This document shows, in pieces, positions 40,741 to 52,626 of a DNA stretch of 64,000 bases (position 1 is its first letter; each line of letters opens with the position of its first letter). Location of the stretch: the NCBI RefSeq assembly GCF_006088715.1, contig NZ_CP030771.1:7190001-7254000 (forward strand). The letters run 5' to 3'. The notes below the pieces were generated by a model. It had not been told where the DNA came from, did not search any database, and saw only the letters and a list, made by a program, of their open reading frames with translations. This stretch comes from Streptomyces sp. YIM 121038 (GTDB lineage Bacteria; Actinomycetota; Actinomycetes; Streptomycetales; Streptomycetaceae). A program made the translations under genes and the position numbers.

Positions 40741-41991
40741 TCACACGTCCCGTACGCGCGCGTGCCGGGCCGCCTCCACCGCCGTCCGCGCCTGGTGCTC
40801 GACCTGGCGCTCCAGCGGCACCCAGCGGGCCTCGAACCGGTCGGCGAACGCCTCGCTCCACCGCGTCACCAGCCGGTCCAGACGGGGCGCGGCCCGGTCG
40901 TCGGCCTCCCGGAGGACCCTGAGGAGCATCGCGGCCGCCCGCAGCGGGAGGCGCCGCCCGAAGGCGTCCACGCTGCCGATGTACGCCATCGACGTCCCGG
41001 CGGGCGGCAGCCGGCCCCAGTCGTCGGCGAGCCCCGGCACCAGGTCGAGCGCCCACCGGGCCGCCCGCAGCAACGGCCCGTCCGCCCCGGGGAGCCGGGG
41101 CAGCGCGTCGCCGAGGACGTCCTCCACCAGGCCCGCGTCGTGCCGCAGGCGCCGGGCGAAGCCGCGCAGGGCCGCGCGGGGCGCCGGGTGCACGGCCATG
41201 TCGTCCACCATGTCGCTCGCCCACATCGGCACCTCCACGATGGCCGTCACGCCGCCGTAGCGGTGCGCGTGGTGCCACGTGGTGTGCCGGGCGTCCTCCG
41301 GCAGGCTCGGATAGGCGGCCGCCGAGCCGGGCCCGGGCAGCACGTGGACGCCGGGCCCCGACACCGGCCAGCCCGCCGCGTCCGACGCCCCCGTCTCCAC
41401 CGGGATGCCGAGGCGCGCCGCCGACGCGGCGAACGGCGCGGCGAGCCCGGGGATGTCCCGGGTCAGCTGCACCCAGCTGCCGCCGAGGTCGGTGCAGTGC
41501 AGCGACACCTGCAAGTAGGGCCGCAGTTCGTCGATGACGCCCTTCAGGGCGCGGGTCTCGGGCGGCAGCCGGTCCGGCGGCAGGACGGACGGCGACCACT
41601 CGGGCTGCTCCGGGCCCGCCGGGCGGAAGAAGTGCCGGTGGTAGTCCAGGAGGGTGCGCGGCGCCGGGGTGCGGTGCAGGTTCGCGCCGTCCGGGTCGGC
41701 GCACAGCAGGAAGTGCCAGGACGTGTCGGCCCGCAGCGCGGCGTCGCGCACCGTCCACTCGGCGAGGGCGACGAGGGTCGAGCCGCCCGTGGGTTCGTTG
41801 GCGTGCGCGCCCGCCACCACGAGCACCGCGCGCGGGCGGTGCCCGACGGACAGCAGGTGCAGGGGGCGGCCCGCGCGCGAGGAGCCGACCTGGCGCAGCG
41901 TGCACAGATCAGGACGGTGAGCCGCCAGCTCCCGCGCGGACACGACGAGTTCGGGAACACTGGGATAGCGGTTCGCCGCCAGTTGACTCAC
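40741..41991 (-). CDS. M14-family zinc carboxypeptidase
   Basis: A 416-residue peptidase of the carboxypeptidase A superfamily. Zinc ligands are HANE (His and Glu in AGAHANEPTGG) and the histidine of SLHCTDLGG; the catalytic glutamate is in AIVEVPMW. No signal peptide is visible with the chosen start, so it is probably cytoplasmic and may cut peptides from cell-wall turnover or amidated peptides. GTG 41991 is chosen because a TTGACA promoter lies 50 bases before it; longer readings would cross that promoter. Confidence 0.82.
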   Translation of the reverse strand: MSQLAANRYPSVPELVVSARELAAHRPDLCTLRQVGSSRAGRPLHLLSVGHRPRAVLVVAGAHANEPTGGSTLVALAEWTVRDAALRADTSWHFLLCADPDGANLHRTPAPRTLLDYHRHFFRPAGPEQPEWSPSVLPPDRLPPETRALKGVIDELRPYLQVSLHCTDLGGSWVQLTRDIPGLAAPFAASAARLGIPVETGASDAAGWPVSGPGVHVLPGPGSAAAYPSLPEDARHTTWHHAHRYGGVTAIVEVPMWASDMVDDMAVHPAPRAALRGFARRLRHDAGLVEDVLGDALPRLPGADGPLLRAARWALDLVPGLADDWGRLPPAGTSMAYIGSVDAFGRRLPLRAAAMLLRVLREADDRAAPRLDRLVTRWSEAFADRFEARWVPLERQVEHQARTAVEAARHARVRDV

Positions 41992-42019
41992 CCCCGACTG
42001 GTCCGCTGACGCAATCCGC

Positions 42020-42048
42020 AGTACGCCACGCGGCGGTACGCGTGTCAA
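42020..42048 (-). promoter_or_regulatory. Candidate promoter of the M14 gene
   Basis: On the minus strand a perfect TTGACA (42048-42043) is followed 17 bases later by CGTACT (42025-42020). This would start transcription about 20 bases before GTG 41991. A GGGCTCC-AC-GGAGCCC hairpin at 42062-42077 lies just upstream and may end treY transcripts. Confidence 0.4.
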
Positions 42049-42170
42049 GCACCCTGAAGGCGGGCTCCACGGAGCCCACGCCTGGTACACATGGCTCCGC
42101 TCGCTCCATCCGTCCCATTCACGGACCGGTATGCCCCGCTCCGGGCGGAGCGTGCCCCCGGCGCCCGCCG

Positions 42171-44585
42171 TCAGGCGCGCTCCAAAAGAGCCACCGGAAG
42201 CGGCGCGAGCAGTTCGTCCACGCGCGTGCACCCAGCGAACTCGCGCCCCGGAGTGAGCAGATCGGTCCACGCCCCCCGGGGCAGCGACAGGGCCGTGTCC
42301 CGCCAGCCGCCCGCGTCCGCGAGACGCAGCGACAGCCGCGTCACGGCCACCACCACGCCCCCGGAGCGGCAGTAGGCCAGACAGTGCGCCGCGCAGGGGC
42401 CGGACGCCGTCAGCGGCTCGTACGTGCTCCCGCCGCCGAACAGGCCGGGCCGCCGCGCCCGCAGCCGCAGCGCCGCCGCGGTGACCGCCAGCTTCTCGTC
42501 CGACAGGTCCCAGGAGTCCCGGCGCGCGCCGAGTCCCTCCAACAGGCCCGCGTCGAAGGTCGTGGGGCGGCGGTTGTCGGGGTCGACCAAGGCGTGGAAG
42601 GCGCGCTCCGTGCCCTGGTACAGATCCGGCACGCCCGGCATCGTCAGGTGCAGCAGCGCGGCACTGAGGACGTTCACGCGCGCGTGCGGGGCGAGTTCGG
42701 CCGCGAACCCGGCCACCGTGTCCAGTGAAGGGCCGCACGGGCCCGCCGCCAGGAACGCCGTCACGGCCCCTTCGTAGCCCTCGTCGCGCTCCGTCCAGCT
42801 CGTGTGCAGGCCCGCCTCCCGCACGTGCTTCAGGAGGGCCTCCTGGAGCCGCCTCCCGTAGTCGCCGGAGCCGTCGCGCGCGGCCGGGGCGAAGCCCACC
42901 GCCGTCTGCCAGGCCGCCCAGGCCAGTTGGGGGTCGGGCGCCCGCACGGTCTGCCGCGTCACGTCGGCGAGCAGCGCGTCCCACCGCTCGGGGGCCTGCG
43001 TGAGGACGCTGATGCCCGCCCGGACCTCGGCGCTGCGCTTGGTGTCGTGGGTCGTCAGGGCCGTGCCGGAGTACGGCCAGTCCCGCCGCACGCGCGCGCA
43101 GTACGCGTGGAACTCCGCCACGTCGAGCGCGGGCCGCCCCGGCTCGCCGCCCACCTCGGCCGCCGACAGGAGCGGCACGTACCGGTAGAACGCGGTGTCC
43201 TCCACGGACTTGGCCCGCAGCGCCGCCGCCGTCTGCGCGAACCGCGCCCGGAACGCCGCGCACCGCTCGTCGTCGCCGCGCCTGCCGAGGGCCAGGTCCC
43301 GTACCGCGTCGACCGCTTCGGCCTCCTCGGGAACCACGAACACCCGCCTGGCCTCGGCGGCCGCGCCCGCCGTCAGGACCGTCGCGGGGTCGGCGCCCCC
43401 GCGCGCGTACGGACGGTAGACCTCCAGGCGCACGAGCAGCTCCCGCAGCGCCGTCCGCAGCGCCCACGGGGCGTGGTCCCTGAGGCCGGGGTCCGTCGCG
43501 CACAGCGCGTCCGCCTCGCGCGTCAGCCGCTCCACCTCGGCGGCCAGCTCCCGCGTGACGACCTTGTACGCGGCGCGCCGCACGGTCGCCCGCCAGTCGC
43601 CGCCCCGGTCGGCGGGCGCCGCGGCGAACCGGCGGTAGCGGCCGCGCAGTTCGCGCGCTCCCGCCGCGTCCGTGAGCACCCCGTCGACGTGCCGCAGCGC
43701 GTCGTAGCCGGTGGTGCCCGCCACCGGCCAGGCCGCGGGCAGGCGCTCGCCGTCGGCCAGGATCTTCTCGACGACCGTCCAGCGTCCGCCCGTCGCCTCG
43801 TGCAGCCGCCCGAGGTACGCACCCGGGTCCACGAGCCCGTCCGGGTGGTCGACGCGCAGGCCGTCGACGACGCCCTCGCCGAGCAGCCCGAGGAGGGTGG
43901 CGTGTGTCGCCTCGAACACCTCGGGGTCCTCCACCCGTACGGCGATCAGGTCCGAGATGGTGAAGAAGCGCCGGTAGTTGAGCTCCGTGCGGGCGAGCCG
44001 CCACCAGGCGAGCCGGTACCACTGCGCGTCGAGCAGCCGCGGCAGCGGCAGCCGCTCGGTGCCCGCGCGCAGCGGGAACACCCGGTCGTGGTAGCGCAGC
44101 ACTCCGCCGTCGACGCGCAGCTGCGCGAGGTCCGCGCCGAGCCGGTGGCCGAGCACGGGCAGCAGCAGCCTGCCGCCGCCCGCCGCCCAGTCCACGTCGA
44201 ACCAGCGCGCGTACGGCGACGCGGGCCCGTCGCGGAGCACCTCCCACAGCGCGCGGTTGTGCAGCGGGTCGGCCGCCATGTGGTTCGGCACGATGTCCAC
44301 GACCAGGCCGAGCCCGGCCGCCCGCGCCGCGCGCGCGAGCGCCCGCAGGCCCGCCTCGCCGCCCAGCTCGCCCCGCACGCGCGCGTGGTCCACGACGTCG
44401 TAGCCGTGCGCGGAGCCGGGCACCGCCTCCAGGACCGGCGACAGATGCAGGTGCGAGACCCCGAGCGCGGCCAGATAGGGCACCGCGGCCTCGGCCGCCG
44501 CGAAGGGGAACTCCGGACACAGCTGCAGCCGGTACGTGGCGGTCGGCGGCTGCGGGACATCGGGCGCGGGGCGCGGAGACGTCAT
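42171..44585 (-). CDS. treY: Malto-oligosyltrehalose synthase TreY
   Basis: An 804-residue GH13 enzyme that turns the reducing end of maltodextrin into a trehalose unit by intramolecular transglucosylation. It begins with the family signature ATYRLQLCPEFPF and carries GLVVDIVPNHMA, the nucleophile in DGLRVDHPDGL, the acid/base in TVVEKILADGE, the diagnostic KSVEDTAFYRY and the aspartate in TTHDTKRSAEVRA. ATG 44585 opens directly before these. Its product feeds TreZ (38216-39985). It is divergent from an MFS gene across 81 bases. Confidence 0.94.
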   Translation of the reverse strand: MTSPRPAPDVPQPPTATYRLQLCPEFPFAAAEAAVPYLAALGVSHLHLSPVLEAVPGSAHGYDVVDHARVRGELGGEAGLRALARAARAAGLGLVVDIVPNHMAADPLHNRALWEVLRDGPASPYARWFDVDWAAGGGRLLLPVLGHRLGADLAQLRVDGGVLRYHDRVFPLRAGTERLPLPRLLDAQWYRLAWWRLARTELNYRRFFTISDLIAVRVEDPEVFEATHATLLGLLGEGVVDGLRVDHPDGLVDPGAYLGRLHEATGGRWTVVEKILADGERLPAAWPVAGTTGYDALRHVDGVLTDAAGARELRGRYRRFAAAPADRGGDWRATVRRAAYKVVTRELAAEVERLTREADALCATDPGLRDHAPWALRTALRELLVRLEVYRPYARGGADPATVLTAGAAAEARRVFVVPEEAEAVDAVRDLALGRRGDDERCAAFRARFAQTAAALRAKSVEDTAFYRYVPLLSAAEVGGEPGRPALDVAEFHAYCARVRRDWPYSGTALTTHDTKRSAEVRAGISVLTQAPERWDALLADVTRQTVRAPDPQLAWAAWQTAVGFAPAARDGSGDYGRRLQEALLKHVREAGLHTSWTERDEGYEGAVTAFLAAGPCGPSLDTVAGFAAELAPHARVNVLSAALLHLTMPGVPDLYQGTERAFHALVDPDNRRPTTFDAGLLEGLGARRDSWDLSDEKLAVTAAALRLRARRPGLFGGGSTYEPLTASGPCAAHCLAYCRSGGVVVAVTRLSLRLADAGGWRDTALSLPRGAWTDLLTPGREFAGCTRVDELLAPLPVALLERA

Positions 44586-44666
44586 GCGAACGTACGTACC
44601 CGCCCGGACGGCTTTTGTGCCTTCGACGCATGCGTGGGTTCGAGGGAGCGTCGATAGCGTCCGACG

Positions 44667-45972
44667 ATGACGGAGAAGGCGCGGTGCGGTCGGGGCGTGC
44701 GGGGCGTTCGGGGCGTGCGGGACGGCCGGGTCCGGCGCACCGCCGACTCCTACCGGGCGGTGCTCGCGGTCACGGGGCGCGCGCTGCCGGTGATCTCGTT
44801 CCTGGGGCGGCTGCCCGTGGCCGTGATCCAGTTCGGCAGTGTGCTCCTGGTGGGCGAGACCAGCGGCTCGCTCGCCACCGGGGGAGCCGTGGCGTGCGCC
44901 CTCGCCCTCGGGCAGGTGACCGCAGGGCCGTTCGTCGGGCGGCTCGCCGACCGGCGCGGGCAGCGGCCGGTCGTCCTCGCCTTCGCCGCGCTCAACGCCC
45001 TCGCCGTCGCCGCCTGCGCGCTCGGCGCCCTGCTGCGGCCGCCCACGCCCGTCCTGCTCGCCCTCGCGGTCCTGGCGGGCGCGAGCGTGCCAGGGATCGG
45101 CCCGCTGGCCCGCGCCCGCGCGGTGGCGCTGCTGCGCCGCGAGGACGCCCCGCCCGGCCTGGTGAACGCCGCGCTGTCCCTGGAGTCCACGCTCGACGAG
45201 CTGTCCTTCGTGCTCGGACCCGCCCTCGTCGGCCTCGCCGCCGTCGCGGGTCACCCGGTGTACGCCTTCGCCGTCGCGGCCCTCCTGGTCGCCGTCTGCG
45301 GCACGGGATTCGCCCTGCACCCCACAGCGCGGGCCGCGGCCCCGGCCGCCGCCCCACGCGCGCGTGCGACACGCTCCGCGCTCCCGCGCACGGTGTACGC
45401 GGTCCGCGTCGGGCTCGTCTTCCTGGGGGTGCTGCTCGGCGCCTGCGGGGCCGGGATCGCGGCGCTCACCGAGCGGCTCGGCGCGCCGGGCCACGCGGGC
45501 CTCGTCTACGCCGCGATGGGCGTCATGAGTGCCGTCGCGGGCCTGTCCACGGCCGCGCTGCCGGACCGCTTCGGCCTGTACGGCCGCTGGCGCGCCGCCA
45601 CGGCCGCCGCCGCGCTCCTGTCGCTCCCGCTGGTGTGGACGGACAGCCTGGCGGGCCTGTACGCCGTCGTGACGGTCTTCGGCGCCGTCTACGCCCCGAA
45701 CCTCGTCACCTGCTTCGCCCTGACCGAGCGGGCCGTGCCCCGGCGGCGCGTCGCCGAGGGCATGACGTGGGCGGCGAGCGCCTTCGTCGGCGGCCAGGCG
45801 GTCACCCTCGCCGTGGCCGGACGGCTCGCCGAAACCCACGGCCCCGGCGCCGCGTTCGCCCTGGGCAGCGCGGCCGCCGCGGTGGCCTGCGCCATCGCCC
45901 TGGTCACGCGCCCGCAGACGGCCCCGGGCGAGAACGCGGCCCCCGCGCGCGCGGACCGCGCCGCCGAGGCGC

Positions 45973-45998
<26 letters not shown>
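44667..45998 (+). CDS. MFS transporter
   Basis: A 443-residue major facilitator protein with 12 hydrophobic segments. The cytoplasmic loop between helices 2 and 3 shows GRLADRRGQRPVV, the usual MFS signature; the second half has PDRFGLYGRW. The arginine-rich N-terminus has a repeated GVRGVR run. The substrate is unknown; the layout suits a drug or metabolite exporter. A TAGCGT hexamer ends six bases before ATG 44667, which suggests a leaderless transcript. Its last 26 bases overlap the 3' end of the converging glgX. Confidence 0.88.
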
Positions 45999-48081
<2,083 letters not shown>

Positions 48082-48241
48082 GTCCACGACTCTTCCACGC
48101 TCACCGCTCCCGTGGGGGCCGCCTTGGCCAGAGTGTGCTCGAAAGTGGGGCAACCACAGAGGAGTTGAGCCCGTCTAACCGACTGACCACATACTCGACA
48201 TGCCCATGAATTGGGCCCATCAGGGGAGATTGGGGGAGGAT

Positions 48242-49030
48242 GTGCGCAAGCTAGTCAGACGCCACCTCGGGAAGGTCGTGGCGGGGGGTGCCCTCGCCGT
48301 GGCGGCCACCGCGGCGCTGGTGGCCGTCACGCTGCCCGACCGGGCGGGGGAGTCCGACCGCAGCACGGCCGCGGGCTCCTCGCGCCAGGACGCCGTAGCG
48401 CCCGACGGCACCGTGGAGGCCGCGCCCGACGAGGGCTCCGAGGGGGTCGGCAGCGACCCGCTGACCGACGCCGAGACCGCGCGGGCCCAGAAGATAGCCC
48501 TGGACAGCAACGGCCTGCGCTCGCGCGCCCGGGACGTGGAGGGCGACCGGGGGCCGGAGCGGCTGTCCACGAACCTCGCGGAGAACGAGCCGGGGGCGAC
48601 CGGGGACGACGCGGCGCGCCGCGCCGAGATCGTCTACTACGACTACAAGAAGGACGCCGTCGTCGCCAAGACGGTGAACCTGAAGACCGGCGAGGTCGAG
48701 TCGACCAACACGGCCCAGAACGTCCAGCCGCCGCCCAGCGAGGAGGAGCTGACCGAGGCCGCGCGACTGCTGATCGCCGACGGGCACGGCAAGGGCCTGC
48801 GGGACGACTACGAGAAGGCCACGGGGAAGAAGCTGGAGGGCCCCTCCGACCTGGACCTGAGCGGCTTCGTGTTCCGCAAGGAGACCCTCGACAGCGTCCC
48901 CGCCGACCTCCAGGACTGCGGCAAGCACCGCTGCATCCAGGTCGTGGCCAAGGTCAAGAACGGGCCGTGGATCGACACCCGGGCCTTCATCGTCGACCTC
49001 AGCGACCGCCACGTCGGCCGCGTCCGCTGA
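48242..49030 (+). CDS. Membrane-anchored or secreted protein of unknown function
   Basis: A 262-residue protein that begins with a basic stretch and a hydrophobic helix (VVAGGALAVAATAALVAVTLP), so it is exported or anchored. The rest is acidic and hydrophilic, with EIVYYDYKKDAVVAKTVNL, a long proline-rich helix region and CGKHRC near the C-terminus, a possible disulfide. GTG 48242 follows GGGGGAGGA; ATG 48200 or 48206 would be in frame but lack a ribosome site. It lies 58 bases before the copper-amine-oxidase-like gene, on the same strand, and probably works with that secreted protein. Confidence 0.7.
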   Translation: MRKLVRRHLGKVVAGGALAVAATAALVAVTLPDRAGESDRSTAAGSSRQDAVAPDGTVEAAPDEGSEGVGSDPLTDAETARAQKIALDSNGLRSRARDVEGDRGPERLSTNLAENEPGATGDDAARRAEIVYYDYKKDAVVAKTVNLKTGEVESTNTAQNVQPPPSEEELTEAARLLIADGHGKGLRDDYEKATGKKLEGPSDLDLSGFVFRKETLDSVPADLQDCGKHRCIQVVAKVKNGPWIDTRAFIVDLSDRHVGRVR

Positions 49031-49070
49031 CCGCCCGCACAGGGCAACCGCACACCTCTGCCCTCCTGAC

Positions 49071-49087
49071 CGAAGGAGCCTCCTTCG
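49071..49087 (+). promoter_or_regulatory. Inverted repeat covering the ribosome site of the CAO-like gene
   Basis: CGAAGGAGCCTCCTTCG can fold into a six-base-pair stem with a five-base loop and ends two bases before ATG 49089. The ribosome site GAAGGAG is inside it, so folding would hide it and could control translation. Confidence 0.5.
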
Positions 49088-49088
49088 C

Positions 49089-50405
49089 ATGCACGTCTCG
49101 CACGGCAACAGACTCCCGCGCGCCCGTAAGGCGGCCGGTACGGCCCTTGCGGTCTCCGCGCTCCTGGGAGCCGCGATAACCACCGCGGGCCCGGCCACCG
49201 CGGCCCCCGGAGCCGCACCGCGGGCGCCCGCGGCCGGCTGCAGCGCCGACTACCGCATCGAGCAGACCCTCGACGGCGGCACGACCTGGCGCATGTGCTG
49301 GCACTACAACACGTACTCCGGGCTCATCCTCGACAACATCAGCTACCAGCCCAAGAGCGAGCCCAAGCCCATCCCGGTGCTGACCAGCGCCCGCCTCGCC
49401 CAGATCCACGTGCCCTACGACGACGGCGAGGCCGAGTTCGACGACGTCACGGGCACCGACTTCGGCCGGAAGCTGCAGAAGCTCAAGACGAGCGAGTGCC
49501 CCGGCGGCACCATCAAGACGGTGAAGGTCCCGGACGGGGGGAACGTCCCGGGCCTGTGCACCACCACCCGCGCGCGGGGGCACGCCTACCGTCTCAACAA
49601 CGACGCGAGCACCGGCGGCAGCGGCAAGGTCTACGCCGCCCAGGGCAAGGACCTGCTCGTCTACACCGTCAACAAGGCTTCCTGGTACGAGTACATCACC
49701 GAGTGGCGCTTCTCGTCGGACGGCACCATCCACTCCAACGTGGGCGCCACCGGCAGCCTGTCGCCGTACGACTTCGACGGCGGCGACGACCGCGGCTGGC
49801 CGATCGGCAAGGGCGACCAGGCCAAGGCCGAGAGCCACTCGCACAACGTCTTCTGGCGGCTCAACTTCGGCCTGGACGGCTCGCCCAAGTCCAAGGTCGA
49901 GCAGTACGACTCCAAGGTCACCCCGCCCAGCGGCCAGGGCAGCCCCACCACGAAGACGACCCGCACGCCCATCACCAAGGAGCTCGCGGGCGACCGCCAG
50001 GACATGCGCTGGTGGCGCATGGTCAGCACGGCGGGCAAGAACAAGGACGGCCACCCCCGCAGCTACGAGTTCGTGCCCGGGGCCAGTCAGAAGCACGCGG
50101 GCCGGCCGTTCACGCGGCACGACGTGTTCTTCACCGACTACAAGAAGTGCGAGCAGTACGCGAGCAACAACATCGGGTGCCCGAACGGCTACCCGGCCAG
50201 CGTCGACAAGTGGGCGAACGGCGAGACCCTGAAGCACCCCATCAGCTGGGTCAACATCGGCTTCCACCACATCGCGCGCGACGAGGACCAGCAGCCCATG
50301 CCGGTCCACTGGCAGGGCTTCTCGCTGGCCCCGCGCGACGTGACGGCCATGAACCCGCTCACTCCGCAGGACCTCTCGGGCGTGAACGGACGGCCGCGAA
50401 CCTGA
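49089..50405 (+). CDS. Secreted copper amine oxidase-like protein
   Basis: A 438-residue protein with a signal peptide (about 1-39, ending TAGPATAA). The rest parallels the catalytic domain of copper amine oxidases: HYNTYSGLILDNISYQ near the start, SHSHNVFWRLNFGLDG with the HxH copper pair (His250, His252), and GFHHIARDEDQQPMPVHW with the third copper histidine (His394). The cofactor site, NYD/E in active enzymes, reads SWYEY; Tyr200 is in place but Asn is Trp. The usual N-terminal domains are missing. It could be an oxidase with altered maturation or a binding protein. It follows the exported protein gene. Confidence 0.75.
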   Translation: MHVSHGNRLPRARKAAGTALAVSALLGAAITTAGPATAAPGAAPRAPAAGCSADYRIEQTLDGGTTWRMCWHYNTYSGLILDNISYQPKSEPKPIPVLTSARLAQIHVPYDDGEAEFDDVTGTDFGRKLQKLKTSECPGGTIKTVKVPDGGNVPGLCTTTRARGHAYRLNNDASTGGSGKVYAAQGKDLLVYTVNKASWYEYITEWRFSSDGTIHSNVGATGSLSPYDFDGGDDRGWPIGKGDQAKAESHSHNVFWRLNFGLDGSPKSKVEQYDSKVTPPSGQGSPTTKTTRTPITKELAGDRQDMRWWRMVSTAGKNKDGHPRSYEFVPGASQKHAGRPFTRHDVFFTDYKKCEQYASNNIGCPNGYPASVDKWANGETLKHPISWVNIGFHHIARDEDQQPMPVHWQGFSLAPRDVTAMNPLTPQDLSGVNGRPRT

Positions 50406-50514
50406 AGTTGCGGCACGACCCTGCCCATCCGGCTGCACCGCGCGCCGGTCCCGGAGTACTCTTCCTTGATCGTTGACCGGGGGAGAGCGCGGGGGAGCGG
50501 AAGGCGGTGCACGG

Positions 50515-51756
50515 GTGAGCTCGGAGGGGCGCGAGCTGCCCCCTGGTGACGAGGGTCACGAGGGGAGCTCCGCGGACGTCCCGTCCTCGGCGGTGTCCTT
50601 GGCACGGCCGATGGAACCGGTGTCCCAGATCGGACCCGAACTGGACTGGGACGCCGATGCCTGGCGCGAGGTGCGCACGCGCGCCCAGCGGGCCGGGCGG
50701 GCCTACATCTGGCTGAACCTCGTGGAACAGCGGCTGCGCGCGGTCGTGGCCGCTGTTCTGCGTCCCGTCTACGAACCCGTCCACGCGGACGACTGGGTGG
50801 TCGCCGCCGCGGGCCCCGCCGGGCAGGAGTGGGTGCAGCGGGCCGTCGCCGTGCGCGAGGTGAGCCGCCGCAAGGGCTACCTCCTCGACCCGGCCGACGA
50901 CAACGTCCTGAGCTTCCTGACGCTGCCGCAGCTGCGCGAGCTGGTCGTCCAGCACTGGCCGTGCTTCGAGCCCTACCTCGACGACCGGCGCGAGGTCGAG
51001 CTGGCCCTGGACGAGCTGGAGGTCACGCGCAACGTGGTCTCGCGCAACCGCGCCCTGTCCCCGACGGTCCTCGCCCAGGCCGAGCGCGCCTCCGCACGCC
51101 TCCTGGAGATCCTCGGCGCGGGCTCGGACGCGCCCTCCGCGCGGCGCCTGCCGGTCGACGCCGTGGAGCAGCTCGTCGGTGACCGGTACGCGGACGTCGT
51201 GGGCGTGCACGCGGACCGGGTGCGGCTGCTGCGGCAGTTCCCGGCGGAGGACCTCTTCGGGGGCGCCCGGCGCGTCGACGCGATCGGCATAGGCCTGAAC
51301 CTGCTGGTGCAGAACTTCTCGGGCCGCCGTCTCGTCCGGCTCGCCGAGTCCGGCTGCCGGGTCAGGCTGCTCTTCCTGAACCCCGCGAGCAGCGCGGTCA
51401 AGCGCCGGGAGCGCGAACTGGGCCTCAAGCGGGGCGAGCTGAGCCGGGCCGTCGAGTCGAACATCCTCCACATGCGCCGCGTGCGCTCGCGCCTGCGCGA
51501 CCCCGGCGCCTTCGAGATCCAGGTCTTCGACGAGACCCCGCGCTTCACGGCCTATCTGGTCGACGGCGACGGCTCGGACGGCATCGCGGTCGTCCAGTCC
51601 TATCTGCGGCGCACCCGCGGCATGGAGGCGCCGGTCCTGGTGCTGCGCGGCGGCGGCCGCGTGGTCAAGGCGGACGACCTCGGCGAGCACGGCCTCTTCG
51701 CGACGTACCGGGAGGAGTTCGAGACGGCCTGGGCGGACTCGCGCCCGGTGTCGTAG
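50515..51756 (+). CDS. SAV2148-family HEPN domain protein
   Basis: A 413-residue cytoplasmic protein of a family conserved in Streptomyces, recognised from the GPELDWDADAWREVRTRAQR start and the VSRRKGYLLDPADDNVLSFL segment. The N-terminal half is helical, HEPN type, and contains LRELVVQH (Arg141-x5-His147), which fits the Rx4-6H motif of HEPN ribonucleases. The C-terminal half (RVRLLFLNPASSAVKRRE, FEIQVFDETPRFTAYLVDG, GIAVVQSYLRR) resembles PLD-like or nucleotide-sensing modules. GTG 50515 is the start. The role is unknown. Confidence 0.83.
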   Translation: MSSEGRELPPGDEGHEGSSADVPSSAVSLARPMEPVSQIGPELDWDADAWREVRTRAQRAGRAYIWLNLVEQRLRAVVAAVLRPVYEPVHADDWVVAAAGPAGQEWVQRAVAVREVSRRKGYLLDPADDNVLSFLTLPQLRELVVQHWPCFEPYLDDRREVELALDELEVTRNVVSRNRALSPTVLAQAERASARLLEILGAGSDAPSARRLPVDAVEQLVGDRYADVVGVHADRVRLLRQFPAEDLFGGARRVDAIGIGLNLLVQNFSGRRLVRLAESGCRVRLLFLNPASSAVKRRERELGLKRGELSRAVESNILHMRRVRSRLRDPGAFEIQVFDETPRFTAYLVDGDGSDGIAVVQSYLRRTRGMEAPVLVLRGGGRVVKADDLGEHGLFATYREEFETAWADSRPVS

Positions 51757-51872
51757 GACGGCGTCCGGGACGGGTATCCGGGACGGGGAGCGGAATCCGG
51801 CCATCTGATTGTCAGTGGCGCATGGGATCGTGGAGGCCACTGGGGGAACGCACCACGACGAAGGGGGCGGCC

Positions 51873-52592
51873 ATGGGCTGGCACCGAGAGCTGCTGATCG
51901 GCTTCGACCTGGAGACGACGGGCACGGATCCGTCCGAGGCGCGGATCGTCACGGGGGCGGTGGTCGAGGTCAGGGCCGGACGGGAGCAGGGCCGCCGCGA
52001 GTGGCTCGCCGATCCGGGCGTGCCGATCCCGCCGGACGCGGTGGCCGTGCACGGCATCACCGACGAGCGGGCCGCCGCCGAGGGGCGGCCCGCCGCGGAG
52101 GTCGCCGACGCGATCGCCGACGTCCTCGCGTCCGCCTGGCAGTCGGGCGTCCCGGTCGTCGCGTACAACGCGGCGTTCGATCTGACCCTCCTCGCCGCCG
52201 AGCTGCGCCGGCACGGGCTCGCACCGCTGCGCGACCGGCTCGGCGGGGCCGACCCCGCGCCGGTGATCGACCCGTACACCATCGACCGCTCGGTGGACCG
52301 CTACCGCCGCGGCAAGCGCAACCTCGAAGCGGTCTGCCGGGAGTACGGCGTGGTCCTGGAGTCCGCCCACGACGCTTCGTCCGACGCCCTCGCCGCGGCG
52401 CGGCTCGCCCGCGCGATAGCCGACCGCCACGCCAAGGTCGCCGACCTCGGCCCGGCGGAGCTGCACCGGCGCCAGGTGGAGTGGTCCGCGCAGTGGGCCG
52501 CGGACTTCCAGTCCTTCCTCCGCCGCAAGGGCGACACCGCCGCGGTGGTCGACGGCACGTGGCCCCTGCGGGAGCCGGTGAGCGTGCCCTAG
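51873..52592 (+). CDS. DEDD-family 3'-5' exonuclease (DnaQ-like)
   Basis: A 239-residue exonuclease of the DnaQ/RNase T type. ExoI GFDLETTGTDP (two metal-binding acids), ExoII VVAYNAAFDLTLL and ExoIII HDASSDALAAARLA with the DEDDh-type histidine are all present. It stands alone rather than being fused to a polymerase, so it may act in proofreading or repair or in RNA trimming. ATG 51873 has AAGGGGG about five bases upstream. It ends before an intergenic repeat region. Confidence 0.9.
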   Translation: MGWHRELLIGFDLETTGTDPSEARIVTGAVVEVRAGREQGRREWLADPGVPIPPDAVAVHGITDERAAAEGRPAAEVADAIADVLASAWQSGVPVVAYNAAFDLTLLAAELRRHGLAPLRDRLGGADPAPVIDPYTIDRSVDRYRRGKRNLEAVCREYGVVLESAHDASSDALAAARLARAIADRHAKVADLGPAELHRRQVEWSAQWAADFQSFLRRKGDTAAVVDGTWPLREPVSVP

Positions 52593-52626
52593 CGGGGGCT
52601 CCCCAATCCCGCCCCTTCCCGCTTCC

